Positions 55,036-64,000 of a DNA stretch of 64,000 nt are shown in pieces. The stretch is from Muribaculaceae bacterium (lineage in GTDB: Bacteria > Bacteroidota > Bacteroidia > Bacteroidales > Muribaculaceae). Made by a program: the position numbers and the translations under genes. Positions within the stretch are counted from its first letter, which is position 1, and the number at the start of each line of letters is the position of its first letter. The notes below the pieces were generated by a model. That model was given only the letters and a program-made list of their open reading frames with translations. It had not been told where the DNA came from and ran no database searches. The stretch is from contig JAGANS010000036.1 in assembly GCA_017624155.1 (NCBI GenBank), positions 1-64,000 of the forward strand, written 5' to 3'.

Positions 55036-55971
55036 TCACCTGTATTTTCCTTCTTTTGCATCATCGAGAATTGAGAGATACGAAGCATACCGCGAGGCTG
55101 CTATACGGCCCTCGTCAAGGGCGGCGAGCACGGCACAGCCGGGCTCGTGCGTATGAGTACAGTTGCCAAAACGGCAGTCCTTGGAGATCTCAAAAAGTTC
55201 GGGGAAATAATGTGCTACCTCATATTTATCAAAATCGATAGTGCCGAATCCACGCACACCGGGTGTGTCGATTATGGCGCCCCCGTCCGGCAGACGGAAC
55301 AGCTCGCTGAAAGTGGTAGTGTGCATGCCTGTGTCGTGGGCAGCTGAAATCTCGGCCGTGCGGAGATCGAGCCCGGGGATGAGCGCATTGATAAGAGTAG
55401 ACTTGCCGACGCCTGAATTTCCCGACACAAGTGTGACATTACCGGTAAGACGCTCGCGCAGGGCATCAATACCATCGCCTGTACGGGCCGACACCGCCAT
55501 CACCTCGTATCCAATCGAGTGATAGAGATATTCCACAGCCTCAAGCAGTTCGCGATCCTCGGGTTCCTTAAGAAGGTCTGTTTTATTGATCACAAGCAAT
55601 GCATGCACATTATAAGCAGTGGCTGTAGCCAGGAACCGGTCGATAAATGTAGTGCTCGTGAGCGGATGCGCAAGGGTTGCGACAAGCATGGCGCAATCAA
55701 TATTGGCCGCTATAATATGCGACTCCTTCGACAGGTTTGATGCCCGGCGGATAATATAATTGCGGCGCGGAGTTATCGCAGTGATATAAGCAGTGCCGTC
55801 GGGGCCGGGCGCCCCGACTGTGACGTGGTCGCCTACAGCTACCGGATTGGTACTGCGTATTCCCTTTATGCGGAAATTTCCTTTTACCTTGCAACTGATT
55901 TCCACAGCCGGGTCCTTGTCATCGGCCACAACATAATGCGAGCCTGTATTGCGTATTACGGTTCCTTGCAT
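55036..55971 (-). CDS. rsgA: ribosome small-subunit maturation GTPase RsgA
   Basis: Circularly permuted GTPase acting late in 30S assembly. 311 residues. N-terminal OB-fold (VTVGAPGPDGTAYI), then G4 INKTDLL, G1 GNSGVGKSTLINAL, a G2-like HDTGMHTTTF and G3 DTPGVRGFG in the permuted order, and a zinc finger CRFGNCTHTHEPGCAV. All key residues are intact. The upstream region 55972-56134 shows only a weak TAACTTTA box and is AT-rich with nothing else recognised. The met promoter follows its stop directly, and no terminator is seen between. Confidence 0.95.
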   Translation of the reverse strand: MQGTVIRNTGSHYVVADDKDPAVEISCKVKGNFRIKGIRSTNPVAVGDHVTVGAPGPDGTAYITAITPRRNYIIRRASNLSKESHIIAANIDCAMLVATLAHPLTSTTFIDRFLATATAYNVHALLVINKTDLLKEPEDRELLEAVEYLYHSIGYEVMAVSARTGDGIDALRERLTGNVTLVSGNSGVGKSTLINALIPGLDLRTAEISAAHDTGMHTTTFSELFRLPDGGAIIDTPGVRGFGTIDFDKYEVAHYFPELFEISKDCRFGNCTHTHEPGCAVLAALDEGRIAASRYASYLSILDDAKEGKYR

Positions 55972-56134
55972 GCTCTGTAATTTTAAACTGTAAAGTTACA
56001 ACAAAAAATCGAAGCATTGTACGTTTATAAATTATAATTTTATAAACAGCTATTATCCAACCACTTATAACACATGCAACATTTTTTTATTAAATTTGTT
56101 ATAATTACAACATAATAGAATGGAAAATATTTTG

Positions 56135-56142
56135 TATATTTG
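56135..56142 (+). promoter_or_regulatory. -7 box TATATTTG
   Basis: TAnnTTTG match about 80 nt before the winged-helix gene; the leader is A-rich. Confidence 0.65.
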
Positions 56143-56222
56143 CAAAAATTAAAGCAAAAATCAAACAAAAAGCACACTGTAAGTAACACACAAAACGTTT
56201 AACCATAAAATAAATTCCGACT

Positions 56223-56438
56223 ATGAACGTAGATGAAATTGGAACCAATGCAGGCCTTGTATGGCAAGCTCTTTCCACTGCTGATGCAATGGGCGTAAAA
56301 CAGATAAAAAAAGTAGCCAAGCTCAAAGACAAGGAAGTCTTTGCCGCACTCGGATGGCTCGCACGCGAGGGCAAAATAACCATCGACACAGACCCCGAGG
56401 ATGCCAAAGAGCTTATCATATCGCTCGTACAGGCCTGA
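56223..56438 (+). CDS. winged-helix protein, DUF2582 family
   Basis: 71 residues. NVDEIGTNAGLVWQALSTA, VKQIKKVAKLKDKEVFAALGWLAREGKITI and a short acidic end match the DUF2582 winged-helix family common in Bacteroidota. The whole protein is one wHTH, so it could bind DNA or act as a small adaptor; no target is known to me. It is monocistronic with a promoter and strong terminator, and a long A-rich leader suggests high expression. Confidence 0.85.
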   Translation: MNVDEIGTNAGLVWQALSTADAMGVKQIKKVAKLKDKEVFAALGWLAREGKITIDTDPEDAKELIISLVQA

Positions 56439-56471
56439 ACAGACTGAAAAACAATCCATCCCTTATAAGCG

Positions 56472-56508
56472 GAGAGCCGGGTCATATTGTCCCCGGCTCT
56501 CTTTTTAT
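56472..56508 (+). terminator. rho-independent terminator
   Basis: Perfect arms GAGAGCCGGG and CCCGGCTCTC followed by TTTTTATT. Confidence 0.92.
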
Positions 56509-56552
56509 TCATTAATACACGCGCGAGGTTTGGCATTTTGTATAAAAATTCG

Positions 56553-56560
56553 TACCTTTG
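56553..56560 (+). promoter_or_regulatory. promoter, TTG-N20-TACCTTTG
   Basis: A good two-part Bacteroidota promoter. It is 23 nt before the ATG at 56584 and may drive the run of genes to galE and beyond. Confidence 0.75.
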
Positions 56561-56583
56561 AGGCCTGAAAGGACGTGAAATAC

Positions 56584-57978
56584 ATGCAAAAACTGATATA
56601 TACCCTGATTTTGTCGGTAACAGCAAGCGCCATATCGGCCGCTCCTGTCGACGAGGCCCGCAAGCTATACCGCGAAGGCAATTACGAACAGGCAGTGGCT
56701 ATACTGCAGCCGGTGGTAAAGAAATCGCCCCGCAATGGCAATGCGAACTATTGGTACGGTGCATCGTTGCTCGCTTTGGGCCGAACTGACGAGGCCATTA
56801 CATCACTTGAGCGAGCCGTTGACCGCAATGTACCCGAGGCCGCACTCGCACTCGCTAAAATCGCAACCGAGAATTACGAGGCGAGTGATGCCCGCGACTA
56901 TTATGACAAATACGAGAGCATGATGGCCAAGGCTCGCCGCGACATTCCCGAGGAGGTTGCCGGGATGCAAAGCAAGCTTGTCCTGATGGAAAATATGCTC
57001 AGCCGCGTTGAAAAAATTGCCGTAATCGACTCGATCGTAGTCGATGCCGACGGATTTTTCAAATATTACCGTCTTTCGCCGGCTGCCGGCAGTCTTGTCA
57101 GCGGCGCGACGGTCCATCTGCCCGATGCCGAAGTTGCATTTGTACCCCAGAACAATACTGAGATACTGTATGCCGACGCCGATTCGCTCGGCAACTTTGT
57201 GCTGATGGGCGCCGATATTCTCGATGACGGCTCGATCGACCATCCCCGGCCTCTTGAAGGAGACGGCCTTAACGGCGGCGGCAATGCCGAGTATCCGTTT
57301 CTGATGGCCGACGGCCTCACCCTGTATTATGCCAACGACGGCGAGGGCTCGCTGGGCGGCTACGACATTTTCCTCACTCGTCGCGGTGATGACGGCTACC
57401 TTCAGCCTCAGAACATAGGCATGCCCTACAACTCGCCATACGACGACTATCTGATGGCCATCGATGAAACCACCGGAGCCGGATGGTGGGCCACCGACCG
57501 CAATCGCATTCCCGGCAAGGTGACGATATATACATTCATCCCGTCGGACAACCGAGTAAATGTCGACGCCGACGACCCCAATCTGATATCGCTTGCCCGC
57601 CTCAGTGATATATCGCTCACCCGCGAACCGGGTCGCGACTATACATTGCAGCTCCCCGAGCCCGGAGAAAGAACCGACTCGCGGGCGCAGAAAGCATCAT
57701 CGGATTTTGAGCTTCCCATAGGCTCCGCCACCAAAATATACCACCGGCTTTCCGATTTCAAATCCGCCGGCGCACGACAGGCCATGAGCCGGGCGATTAA
57801 CGCACGCGCAGAGATCAACAATATCGAGAAAAGGCTTAATGAATTGCGTGAGGCATACCGCAACGGCGACCGCTCTAACTCTGCCGATATACGGAATCTG
57901 GAGCATCGCCTCGATGACGCCCGCAGTGAATATGTCCGATTCACCAATACCGCAATAGCGGAAGAACTTAAGAACTAA
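56584..57978 (+). CDS. TPR and PD40 beta-propeller periplasmic protein
   Basis: 464 residues with a signal peptide (about 1-19). TPR repeats occupy about 20-110 (ARKLYREGNYEQAVAILQPV; ANYWYGASLLALGRTDEAI). A propeller-like region (about 195-330) has AEYPFLMADGLTLYYAND and GGYDIFLTRR, the PD40 blade pattern seen in OmpA-type and gliding/T9SS-associated proteins. A C-terminal helix (about 400-455) is probably coiled coil. There is no OmpA peptidoglycan domain. It lies 18 nt before floA. Role unknown; an envelope scaffold is a fair guess. A GTG at 56575 is an alternative start. Confidence 0.75.
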   Translation: MQKLIYTLILSVTASAISAAPVDEARKLYREGNYEQAVAILQPVVKKSPRNGNANYWYGASLLALGRTDEAITSLERAVDRNVPEAALALAKIATENYEASDARDYYDKYESMMAKARRDIPEEVAGMQSKLVLMENMLSRVEKIAVIDSIVVDADGFFKYYRLSPAAGSLVSGATVHLPDAEVAFVPQNNTEILYADADSLGNFVLMGADILDDGSIDHPRPLEGDGLNGGGNAEYPFLMADGLTLYYANDGEGSLGGYDIFLTRRGDDGYLQPQNIGMPYNSPYDDYLMAIDETTGAGWWATDRNRIPGKVTIYTFIPSDNRVNVDADDPNLISLARLSDISLTREPGRDYTLQLPEPGERTDSRAQKASSDFELPIGSATKIYHRLSDFKSAGARQAMSRAINARAEINNIEKRLNELREAYRNGDRSNSADIRNLEHRLDDARSEYVRFTNTAIAEELKN

Positions 57979-57996
57979 TCATTCATCCAATACATT

Positions 57997-58974
57997 ATGG
58001 AACTGACTGTCATAATCCTTGCCGCTGCACTATTAGTGCTTTTAGGCATATTTTTCTACTACTGCCCGTTCTTCCTGTGGATATCGGCCCGCGTAAGCGG
58101 TGTGCGCATATCCCTGATGCAGCTTGTGCTGATGCGTATCCGCAAGGTACCCGCATCGGTGATTGTAAGAGCCCTTATCGAAGCGCACAAGGCCGGATTG
58201 CAGGACGTGACACGCGACGACCTTGAGGCGCACTACCTCGCCGGCGGTAACCCCGAGCGAGTAGTCCACGCGCTGGTATCCGCGTCCAAAGCCAATATTC
58301 CGCTCGGCTTCAAGATGGCCACCGCCATCGATCTCGCCGGACGCGACGTATTCCAGGCCGTGCAGATGAGCGTCAACCCCAAGGTCATAGACACCCCGCC
58401 TGTCACCGCTGTGGCCAAGGACGGCATCCAGCTCATTGCCAAAGCCCGCGTGACCGTGCGCGCCAATATCCGCCAGCTCGTCGGCGGTGCCGGCGAGGAT
58501 ACCGTGCTCGCCCGTGTAGGCGAAGGCATCGTATCATCGATCGGATCATCGGTATCGCACAAACAGGTACTCGAAAACCCTGATTCGATATCAAAACTGG
58601 TGCTCAGCAAAGGCCTCGATTCGGGTACGGCATTCGAGATTCTATCAATCGACATCGCCGACATTGACATAGGCAAGAACATCGGTGCCGTGCTCCAGAT
58701 CGATCAGGCCCAGGCCGACAAGAATATCGCACAGGCCAAGGCCGAGGAACGCCGCGCAATGGCTATCGCACTCGAACAGGAAATGAAAGCCAAAGCTCAG
58801 GAAGCCAGGGCTAAAGTCATCGAGGCCGAGGCCGAACTGCCCCGTGCAATGGCCCGCGCCTTCACCGAAGGCAACCTTGGTGTCATGGACTACTACCGCC
58901 TCAAGAACGTCGAGGCAGATACACGCATGCGCTCATCGATAGCCGAGGACAACCCCCTCGACTCTCCGGCATAA
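57997..58974 (+). CDS. floA: flotillin-like protein FloA
   Basis: 325 residues. One N-terminal membrane hairpin (about 5-30), then an SPFH-like domain ([53 protein letters not shown]). A long Glu/Ala-rich coiled region (about 230-300) precedes the tail. The layout equals FloA/YqfA, which organises functional membrane microdomains. It follows the TPR/PD40 gene closely, so the two may act at the same membrane sites. All family motifs are intact. Confidence 0.93.
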   Translation: MELTVIILAAALLVLLGIFFYYCPFFLWISARVSGVRISLMQLVLMRIRKVPASVIVRALIEAHKAGLQDVTRDDLEAHYLAGGNPERVVHALVSASKANIPLGFKMATAIDLAGRDVFQAVQMSVNPKVIDTPPVTAVAKDGIQLIAKARVTVRANIRQLVGGAGEDTVLARVGEGIVSSIGSSVSHKQVLENPDSISKLVLSKGLDSGTAFEILSIDIADIDIGKNIGAVLQIDQAQADKNIAQAKAEERRAMAIALEQEMKAKAQEARAKVIEAEAELPRAMARAFTEGNLGVMDYYRLKNVEADTRMRSSIAEDNPLDSPA

Positions 58975-58998
58975 TTGAGCCGTCACAATCACCCGTTT

Positions 58999-59811
58999 AT
59001 GGATCTACTGAAGATAATAACTTCTACAGACAGATATAACTTTCACTCCCATACCCAGTTTTGCGACGGGCGCGACACAGTGGCATCCATTGCCGCCGCG
59101 GCCGTCGCATCCGGTTTTGAGCACTTCGGTTTTTCGCCCCACTCTCCTGTGCCTATTCAGTCGCCCTGCAACATGAGCGCCGAGAGTGTCGGGGCATTTC
59201 GTGCCGAGGTCAATGCGGCCAACGAAATGGCGCATGGAAGCACGACAAAGTTCTATGCCGGGATGGAAATAGACTTTCTCGGCAAGGAGTGGGGACCACA
59301 TACAGCCTATTTTACCGACTTGAATCTTGACTACTCTATCGGCTCGGTACACTTCATCCGTAACCGCCGGGGCGAGTATGTCGATATAGACGGCAAATTC
59401 GATTCGTTCAGAAGCAAAATGGCCGATAAATTCGACAACGACATAAGATATGTGGTGAACGAATATTACCGGGCTTCGGCCGAGATGCTGTCGCTCGGCG
59501 GCTTCGACATTCTCGGCCACATGGACAAAATCGGTCAAAATGCCTCATATTATTCACCCGGAATCGAGGATGAAGGATGGTATATCGACCTTATAGAGGA
59601 TTACATAGCCCAAGTGATCGCCTCTAGTAAAATAGTCGAGATAAATACCAAAGCCCGAGTAGAACACGGGCGCTTCTTTCCCGGCGAAAGATACTGGAAA
59701 AGGCTTGTGGAAGCCGGAGTGCCGCTGATGATAAACAGTGATGCGCACTATGCCGACAAAGTGGATGCCTCGCGCTGTGAGGCGCTATCTATTCTGAGCC
59801 GACTGAAATGA
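58999..59811 (+). CDS. PHP-domain histidinol-phosphatase-like protein
   Basis: 270 residues. Metal-site motifs: NFHSHTQFCDGRD near the start, GFSPHSP, YAGMEID, GSVHF, ILGHMDKIG and NSDAHYADKV. The pattern fits the HisJ/HisK type of histidinol phosphatase, which removes phosphate in histidine synthesis. No other his genes are near, so a different phosphoester is possible. The start is ATG 58999; an in-frame TTG lies directly after the floA stop. It overlaps the U32 gene by 4 nt. Confidence 0.85.
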   Translation: MDLLKIITSTDRYNFHSHTQFCDGRDTVASIAAAAVASGFEHFGFSPHSPVPIQSPCNMSAESVGAFRAEVNAANEMAHGSTTKFYAGMEIDFLGKEWGPHTAYFTDLNLDYSIGSVHFIRNRRGEYVDIDGKFDSFRSKMADKFDNDIRYVVNEYYRASAEMLSLGGFDILGHMDKIGQNASYYSPGIEDEGWYIDLIEDYIAQVIASSKIVEINTKARVEHGRFFPGERYWKRLVEAGVPLMINSDAHYADKVDASRCEALSILSRLK

Positions 59812-61676
59812 AGAATGTACGCTTACTTGAACTGCTTGCGCCGGCCCGTGATGCCGAAACGGCAATAGCCGCCATCGATCATGGGGCTGATGCCGTATAT
59901 ATCGGAGCTGACTCGTTCGGTGCACGCGCAGCCGCCCGCAATCCCGTCAAGGATATAGCAGACGTCGTACAGTACGCGCACAGATTTGGCGTCAGGGTAT
60001 ATGTGACTCTCAACACCATATTATATGACAACGAACTCAATGCGGCCGCATCGCTCATAAAGCGGCTGTATGACGCGGGAGTCGATGCACTTATCGTACA
60101 GGATATGTCGATTCTGCAGATGGACATTCCACCCATCGATCTTCATGCAAGCACTCAGACCGATGCACGCACGCCCGAAAAGATCGCAATGCTCGCGAAG
60201 GCCGGCTTCTCGCAGATTGTCCTACCGCGCGAATTCTCGCTTGATGAAATCCGTCGGGCTACCGACGCCGCGTCACCGGCGGCTATCGAGGTATTCGTTC
60301 ACGGTGCCCTGTGTGTATGTTACAGCGGTGATTGTCAGGCTGGTGCCATCCTTGCCGGCCGTAGTGCCAACCGGGGCGAATGTCCCCAGATATGCCGGTT
60401 GTCGTTCAGACTTACCGACGAACAAGGTCGCGACGTGAAGCTGCCCGACGGCGCCTCTGCCGAGCGACACTGGCTGTCGACTGCCGACATGAACCGTATC
60501 GATTACCTCGGCGACCTTGCCGACGCAGGCGCTACATCATTCAAGATCGAGGGACGCCTCAAACCGGCCGCATACGTAAAAAATGTGACAGCGGCCTACT
60601 CTCTGGCACTTGACCGACTCATAGCACAATCCGAAGGCCGATATGCGCGCGCTTCTTTCGGCCGCACGGAGCTAAACTTCACACCCGATCCGGCGCGCAG
60701 CTTCAACCGGGGATTCACTCCATATTTCCTTACTCCGGCCCACACTGCCAAAATCCCATCGTGGCAAAGTCCCAAATGGATCGGACTGCCTGCCGGCAAA
60801 ACTATCGGCCGCAGCGGCAACGGACTGCGGGTAAAAACATCATGCGAGCTGCATAACGGCGACGGTCTCGGATATTTCGATCCTAATGGCAAATTCACTG
60901 GATTCCGCATCAACCGAGTCGATGGCGACATCATATACCCGGCGCCGGGATCGACCGTCCCATCAAAACCAGGTGTACAGCTTTACCGCAATAACGATGC
61001 CGCCGGCGAGGCCGCACTGGCCCGGCGCGATACCGGGCGACGCAGCATAGGTGTGAACGTTGTGTTGCGCAACGACCGTATAGGCCGCATTATCATTGAC
61101 GCTTCCGATGAACGCGGATGCGCGATAACGGTATGCACAGATGAGATCTACACAGATATTGCCCGCAGTGAGCAGACCGGTCCGCGCCGCAGAATTATGG
61201 AGCGTATCAGCGATACGATATATCGCCTTGACAACCTTGATGACCGCCTCGGCACAATCTTTATACCGGCAAAAGCGCTCGCCGCACTCCGCCGCAGGGC
61301 CCTTGACGCCCTTGACCGCTCGTGGGCAATCCGCTATAATCGACGTCCTCGCAAACCGGCCGACATCCCGTCAGATCTTTTCAAGGGCCTGACGACGAGT
61401 TATCACGACAACATAGCCAACTCTGCGGCCGAGCATTTTTACACAACACACGGAGCCAAAGTAGCCGGCCATGCCGTTGAAGTGGACAAGCCGCACGGGA
61501 AGGTGCGTGTGATGACTACCCGCTATTGTCTGAGGCGCTCAATGGGTGCCTGTCTGCGCGGCAAGAACGCCGGCCTGCTCCCCGACCGACTGTGGCTCGA
61601 TGCCCCTATAGGCCGTCTTGAACTTAAATTTGATTGCGACAACTGCCGCATGCAAGTATATACAGATATCCCTTAA
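59808..61676 (+). CDS. U32 family protein (RlhA/TrhP-like RNA hydroxylation)
   Basis: 622 residues. The N-terminal barrel has LELLAPARDAETAIAAIDHGADAVYIG (in parts) and the family Cys region EVFVHGALCVCYSGDCQAG with NRGECPQICR, likely ligands of an iron-sulfur cluster. A DUF3656-like middle part follows, and the end (RYCLRRSMGACL, FDCDNCRMQVY) carries more cysteines. Members hydroxylate cytidine in 23S rRNA (RlhA) or uridine in tRNA (TrhP). The length and extra C-terminal domain favour RlhA-like, but this is not settled. It is coupled to the PHP gene by ATGA. Confidence 0.85.
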   Translation: MKNVRLLELLAPARDAETAIAAIDHGADAVYIGADSFGARAAARNPVKDIADVVQYAHRFGVRVYVTLNTILYDNELNAAASLIKRLYDAGVDALIVQDMSILQMDIPPIDLHASTQTDARTPEKIAMLAKAGFSQIVLPREFSLDEIRRATDAASPAAIEVFVHGALCVCYSGDCQAGAILAGRSANRGECPQICRLSFRLTDEQGRDVKLPDGASAERHWLSTADMNRIDYLGDLADAGATSFKIEGRLKPAAYVKNVTAAYSLALDRLIAQSEGRYARASFGRTELNFTPDPARSFNRGFTPYFLTPAHTAKIPSWQSPKWIGLPAGKTIGRSGNGLRVKTSCELHNGDGLGYFDPNGKFTGFRINRVDGDIIYPAPGSTVPSKPGVQLYRNNDAAGEAALARRDTGRRSIGVNVVLRNDRIGRIIIDASDERGCAITVCTDEIYTDIARSEQTGPRRRIMERISDTIYRLDNLDDRLGTIFIPAKALAALRRRALDALDRSWAIRYNRRPRKPADIPSDLFKGLTTSYHDNIANSAAEHFYTTHGAKVAGHAVEVDKPHGKVRVMTTRYCLRRSMGACLRGKNAGLLPDRLWLDAPIGRLELKFDCDNCRMQVYTDIP

Positions 61677-61711
61677 CTATCATAATTCAAGCTAAGATAA
61701 TTCAATCAAAG

Positions 61712-62752
61712 ATGAAAGAAAAGACAAAAATCCTCGTAACCGGCGGCACAGGTTATATAGGCTCGCACACAGCCGTCGAGCTGATCAACGCCGGCTATGA
61801 CGTAGTGATAATCGACAATCTGTCGAATTCCAACCGCGAGGTTCTCGACGGCATCGAGGCCATCACGGGCGTACGCCCCGCATTTGTAGAGGGCGACTGC
61901 ACCGACATGGATACCCTTCGCCGTCTGTTCACCGATTACCCGGGCATTAAAGGCATCATCAACTTCGCTGCGTCAAAGGCCGTAGGCGAGTCGATCTACA
62001 AGCCCCTGCTCTATTACCGCAACAACCTTGTCACACTCGTCAACCTGCTTGAACTGATGCCCGAATTCGGTGTGAAGGGCTTTGTATTCTCATCGTCGTG
62101 CACCGTATACGGCGAGCCTGACGAAAATCCCGTCACCGAGCACAGCCCGCGCAAAGAGGCAACCTCGCCTTACGGAAACACCAAGCGCATATCCGAGGAT
62201 ATAATCCGCGATACCGTGCACTCCGGCGCACCAATCGGCGCAATCATCCTGCGCTACTTCAATCCGGTAGGCGCACACCCCAGCGCACTCATAGGTGAGC
62301 TGCCCAACGGCGTGCCTCAGAACCTTATCCCTTATCTTACTCAGACCGCAATCGGCATACGCAAGGAACTCAGCGTATTCGGCAACGACTACCCTACCCG
62401 CGACGGATCGTGCATACGCGACTTCATCAATGTGGTAGACCTCGCCAAAGCGCATGTCATAGCTGTAAAGCGCCTCGTTGAGGACAAAACCGCCGAGCCT
62501 GTGGAAATCTTCAACCTCGGCACAGGCGACGGTGTATCAGTGCTTGAGCTCATCAACACATTCGAGGAGGCCACCGGCGTGAAAGTTCCGTACAAAATCA
62601 CCGGACGCCGCGAAGGCGACATCATTCAGGTATGGGCCGACCCGACACGTGCCAATACCGTATTGGGATGGAAGGCCGACACTCCGCTGGCCGACACGAT
62701 GCGCTCGGCATGGAAATGGCAGCTTCACCTCCGTGAGAAAGGAATCATGTAA
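61712..62752 (+). CDS. galE: UDP-glucose 4-epimerase
   Basis: Interconverts UDP-glucose and UDP-galactose. 346 residues. NAD fold ILVTGGTGYIGSHTAVEL, catalytic FSSSCTVYG and YGNTK (about 155-159), and the sugar-binding RYFNPVGAHPS. It could feed galactose from pectin side chains into metabolism or supply UDP-galactose for glycans. Start at ATG 61712; an in-frame start inside the U32 gene is rejected. Its stop overlaps the next ATG by one base (TAATG). Confidence 0.95.
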   Translation: MKEKTKILVTGGTGYIGSHTAVELINAGYDVVIIDNLSNSNREVLDGIEAITGVRPAFVEGDCTDMDTLRRLFTDYPGIKGIINFAASKAVGESIYKPLLYYRNNLVTLVNLLELMPEFGVKGFVFSSSCTVYGEPDENPVTEHSPRKEATSPYGNTKRISEDIIRDTVHSGAPIGAIILRYFNPVGAHPSALIGELPNGVPQNLIPYLTQTAIGIRKELSVFGNDYPTRDGSCIRDFINVVDLAKAHVIAVKRLVEDKTAEPVEIFNLGTGDGVSVLELINTFEEATGVKVPYKITGRREGDIIQVWADPTRANTVLGWKADTPLADTMRSAWKWQLHLREKGIM

Positions 62753-64000
62753 TGAGAAAGTGGTTAATAATCCTGCTGATCGCCGCGACATCAGTTCACG
62801 GCGCGATTGCACAGGCCCGATTCGACGAGATTACAGCCACTCCGGGCAAAGCCGGCGGTGTATATTATGCATATCCTGTCACTGAATCGGCCAATACGCC
62901 CCCACCGGCCGGCTTCGAGCCATTCTACATCAGCCATTACGGTCGCCACGGTTCGCGTTATCTGATCAGCGACAACGACTATGTCGCGCCGGCCAAGGTA
63001 CTTCACTGTGCCAAGGAGCACAATGCCCTCACTCCCCTCGGTCTTGATGTTCTCAACCGCCTTGACAGCGTATACACCGAGGCACGCGGCCGCGGCGGCG
63101 AGCTGTCGCCGCTCGGCTACCGTCAGCACAAGGCAATCGCGCAGCGAATGTATGACGCCTTCCCCCAGGTATTCGCCAAGGGAGCCCGTGTCGACGCCGC
63201 CTCGACTACCATCATGCGCTGCGCACATTCAATGTGGGCGTTCACAGAAGGGCTCAGAAACAATGCACCATGGCTTGAGATTCCGCGCGAATCGTCGGAA
63301 CGCAATATGTATTATCTCAACTACCACAGCCCTGAGTCGGGTCCGCTCACAGGTCATGACGGCCCGTATTACCAGACATGGCGCAAGTACAAAGCAGACC
63401 GCACTAACGCCGACCGGCTGGTATCATCACTGTTCTCCGATCCGACATACGTGGCCGAGTGGATCGATCCGCAGCAGCTCATGTGGCAGCTCTACTGGGT
63501 AACTGTCGGACAGCAGAATATCGAATCGACTCTCGACTTCACAGACCTGTTCACGCCGCAGGAACTATATGACCTGTGTACAGTCTTTAATTTCGAATTC
63601 TTCGGCCGTAACTCGTCCTACGCACCCGCCGGAGGCGCGTTTGTAAAGAATGCATCCAATCTTGTGCGCCATATCGTAGAGCAGGCCGACAGCTGTATAG
63701 CAAGCGGAGGACATGGCGCCACGCTGCGCTTCGGTCACGACGGCAATATCGTACCTCTTGCTGCACTTCTCGGCCTTAAAGGCTGTTACACTGATATAAC
63801 CGCTCCCGACAAACTTCCCGAGGGCTGGGCCGACTTTGAGGTATCACCGATGGCAGCCAATCTTCAGATCGTTTTCTTCCGCAACAAGAAAGGTGAGATT
63901 ATCGCCAAACTGATGCTCAACGAGCGTGAGACATCCATACCGGTAAAGACCGACATTTTTCCCTATTACCGATGGGAGGACCTGCGTCCCTACCTGCTTA
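62752..64000 (+). CDS. histidine acid phosphatase family protein, 3' truncated
   Basis: 416 residues are visible before the window ends. Signal peptide about 1-21. The phosphate pocket RHG is at residues 65-67 in SHYGRHGSRYL, and the proton donor is in RFGHDGN (His329-Asp330). This clan-2 histidine phosphatase resembles Bacteroides MINPP-type phytases, which dephosphorylate inositol phosphates, although those usually carry HAE instead of HD. It begins in the galE stop (TAATG), so it is coupled to galE. The substrate is inferred only; the remaining C-terminus lies outside. Confidence 0.85.
   Translation, partial: MRKWLIILLIAATSVHGAIAQARFDEITATPGKAGGVYYAYPVTESANTPPPAGFEPFYISHYGRHGSRYLISDNDYVAPAKVLHCAKEHNALTPLGLDVLNRLDSVYTEARGRGGELSPLGYRQHKAIAQRMYDAFPQVFAKGARVDAASTTIMRCAHSMWAFTEGLRNNAPWLEIPRESSERNMYYLNYHSPESGPLTGHDGPYYQTWRKYKADRTNADRLVSSLFSDPTYVAEWIDPQQLMWQLYWVTVGQQNIESTLDFTDLFTPQELYDLCTVFNFEFFGRNSSYAPAGGAFVKNASNLVRHIVEQADSCIASGGHGATLRFGHDGNIVPLAALLGLKGCYTDITAPDKLPEGWADFEVSPMAANLQIVFFRNKKGEIIAKLMLNERETSIPVKTDIFPYYRWEDLRPYLL

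Overview
The window reads as a chromosomal segment of a gut Bacteroidota of the order Bacteroidales, most like the Muribaculaceae (inference). The reasons are the repeated TAnnTTTG promoter boxes typical of Bacteroidota, the absence of strong Shine-Dalgarno sites, secreted pectin-degrading enzymes ending in an NLQG tail, a sigma/anti-sigma/outer-membrane-barrel cassette, and Bacteroidales-type tgt-lptG and metY-metX-hom neighbourhoods. No rRNA, tRNA or CRISPR array was seen. Both window edges cut genes.

Positions 1-17100 hold a pectin and side-chain degradation island on the + strand: a truncated secreted protein with sugar-binding-like modules, a 1469-residue pectinesterase with a recent internal duplication, two paralogous PL1 pectate lyases, a further secreted binding-like protein, then a tightly coupled GH3-GH43-DUF4861 operon. 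No SusC/SusD pair is present. Positions 17100-26700 hold an MFS transporter, an AI-2E permease, a 56-residue ferredoxin, the set RIC/hemerythrin-LuxR regulator > tgt > lptG-like, a protein with a TerD-like C-terminal region, and a roughly 300-bp palindromic intergenic element. Positions 26700-34000 hold tryptophanase, a nitroreductase, a fusion of two broken genes, a two-component system, an HD hydrolase and ilvE.

Positions 34000-41350 (- strand) form a compact surface-polysaccharide operon (Wza, Wzc, Wzy-like, Wzx, GT4). Then come serC-serA, an ECF sigma/anti-sigma/outer-membrane barrel cassette, a Fic AMP-transferase, ppdK and the methionine operon metY-metX-hom. Positions 55000-64000 hold rsgA, a small winged-helix protein, and a + strand run of TPR/PD40 protein, floA, a PHP phosphatase, a U32 (RlhA-like) protein, galE and a truncated histidine acid phosphatase.

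The strongest unexpected signal lies upstream of metY. A 33-codon reading frame contains a dense Met/Cys block. It overlaps one RNA arm, its last codons form a second arm, and a terminator stem with a U-tract sits directly before metY. The arms can pair as 1:2, 2:3 and 3:4 in the classic way, so I infer ribosome-mediated attenuation of methionine synthesis. Other notable signals are a RIC/hemerythrin-LuxR fusion with a 7-2-7 operator-like palindrome beside its promoter, a promoter-hairpin-T-run leader before the TerD-like gene, the palindromic element at 26315-26613, and the gene-fusion scar near 29266.
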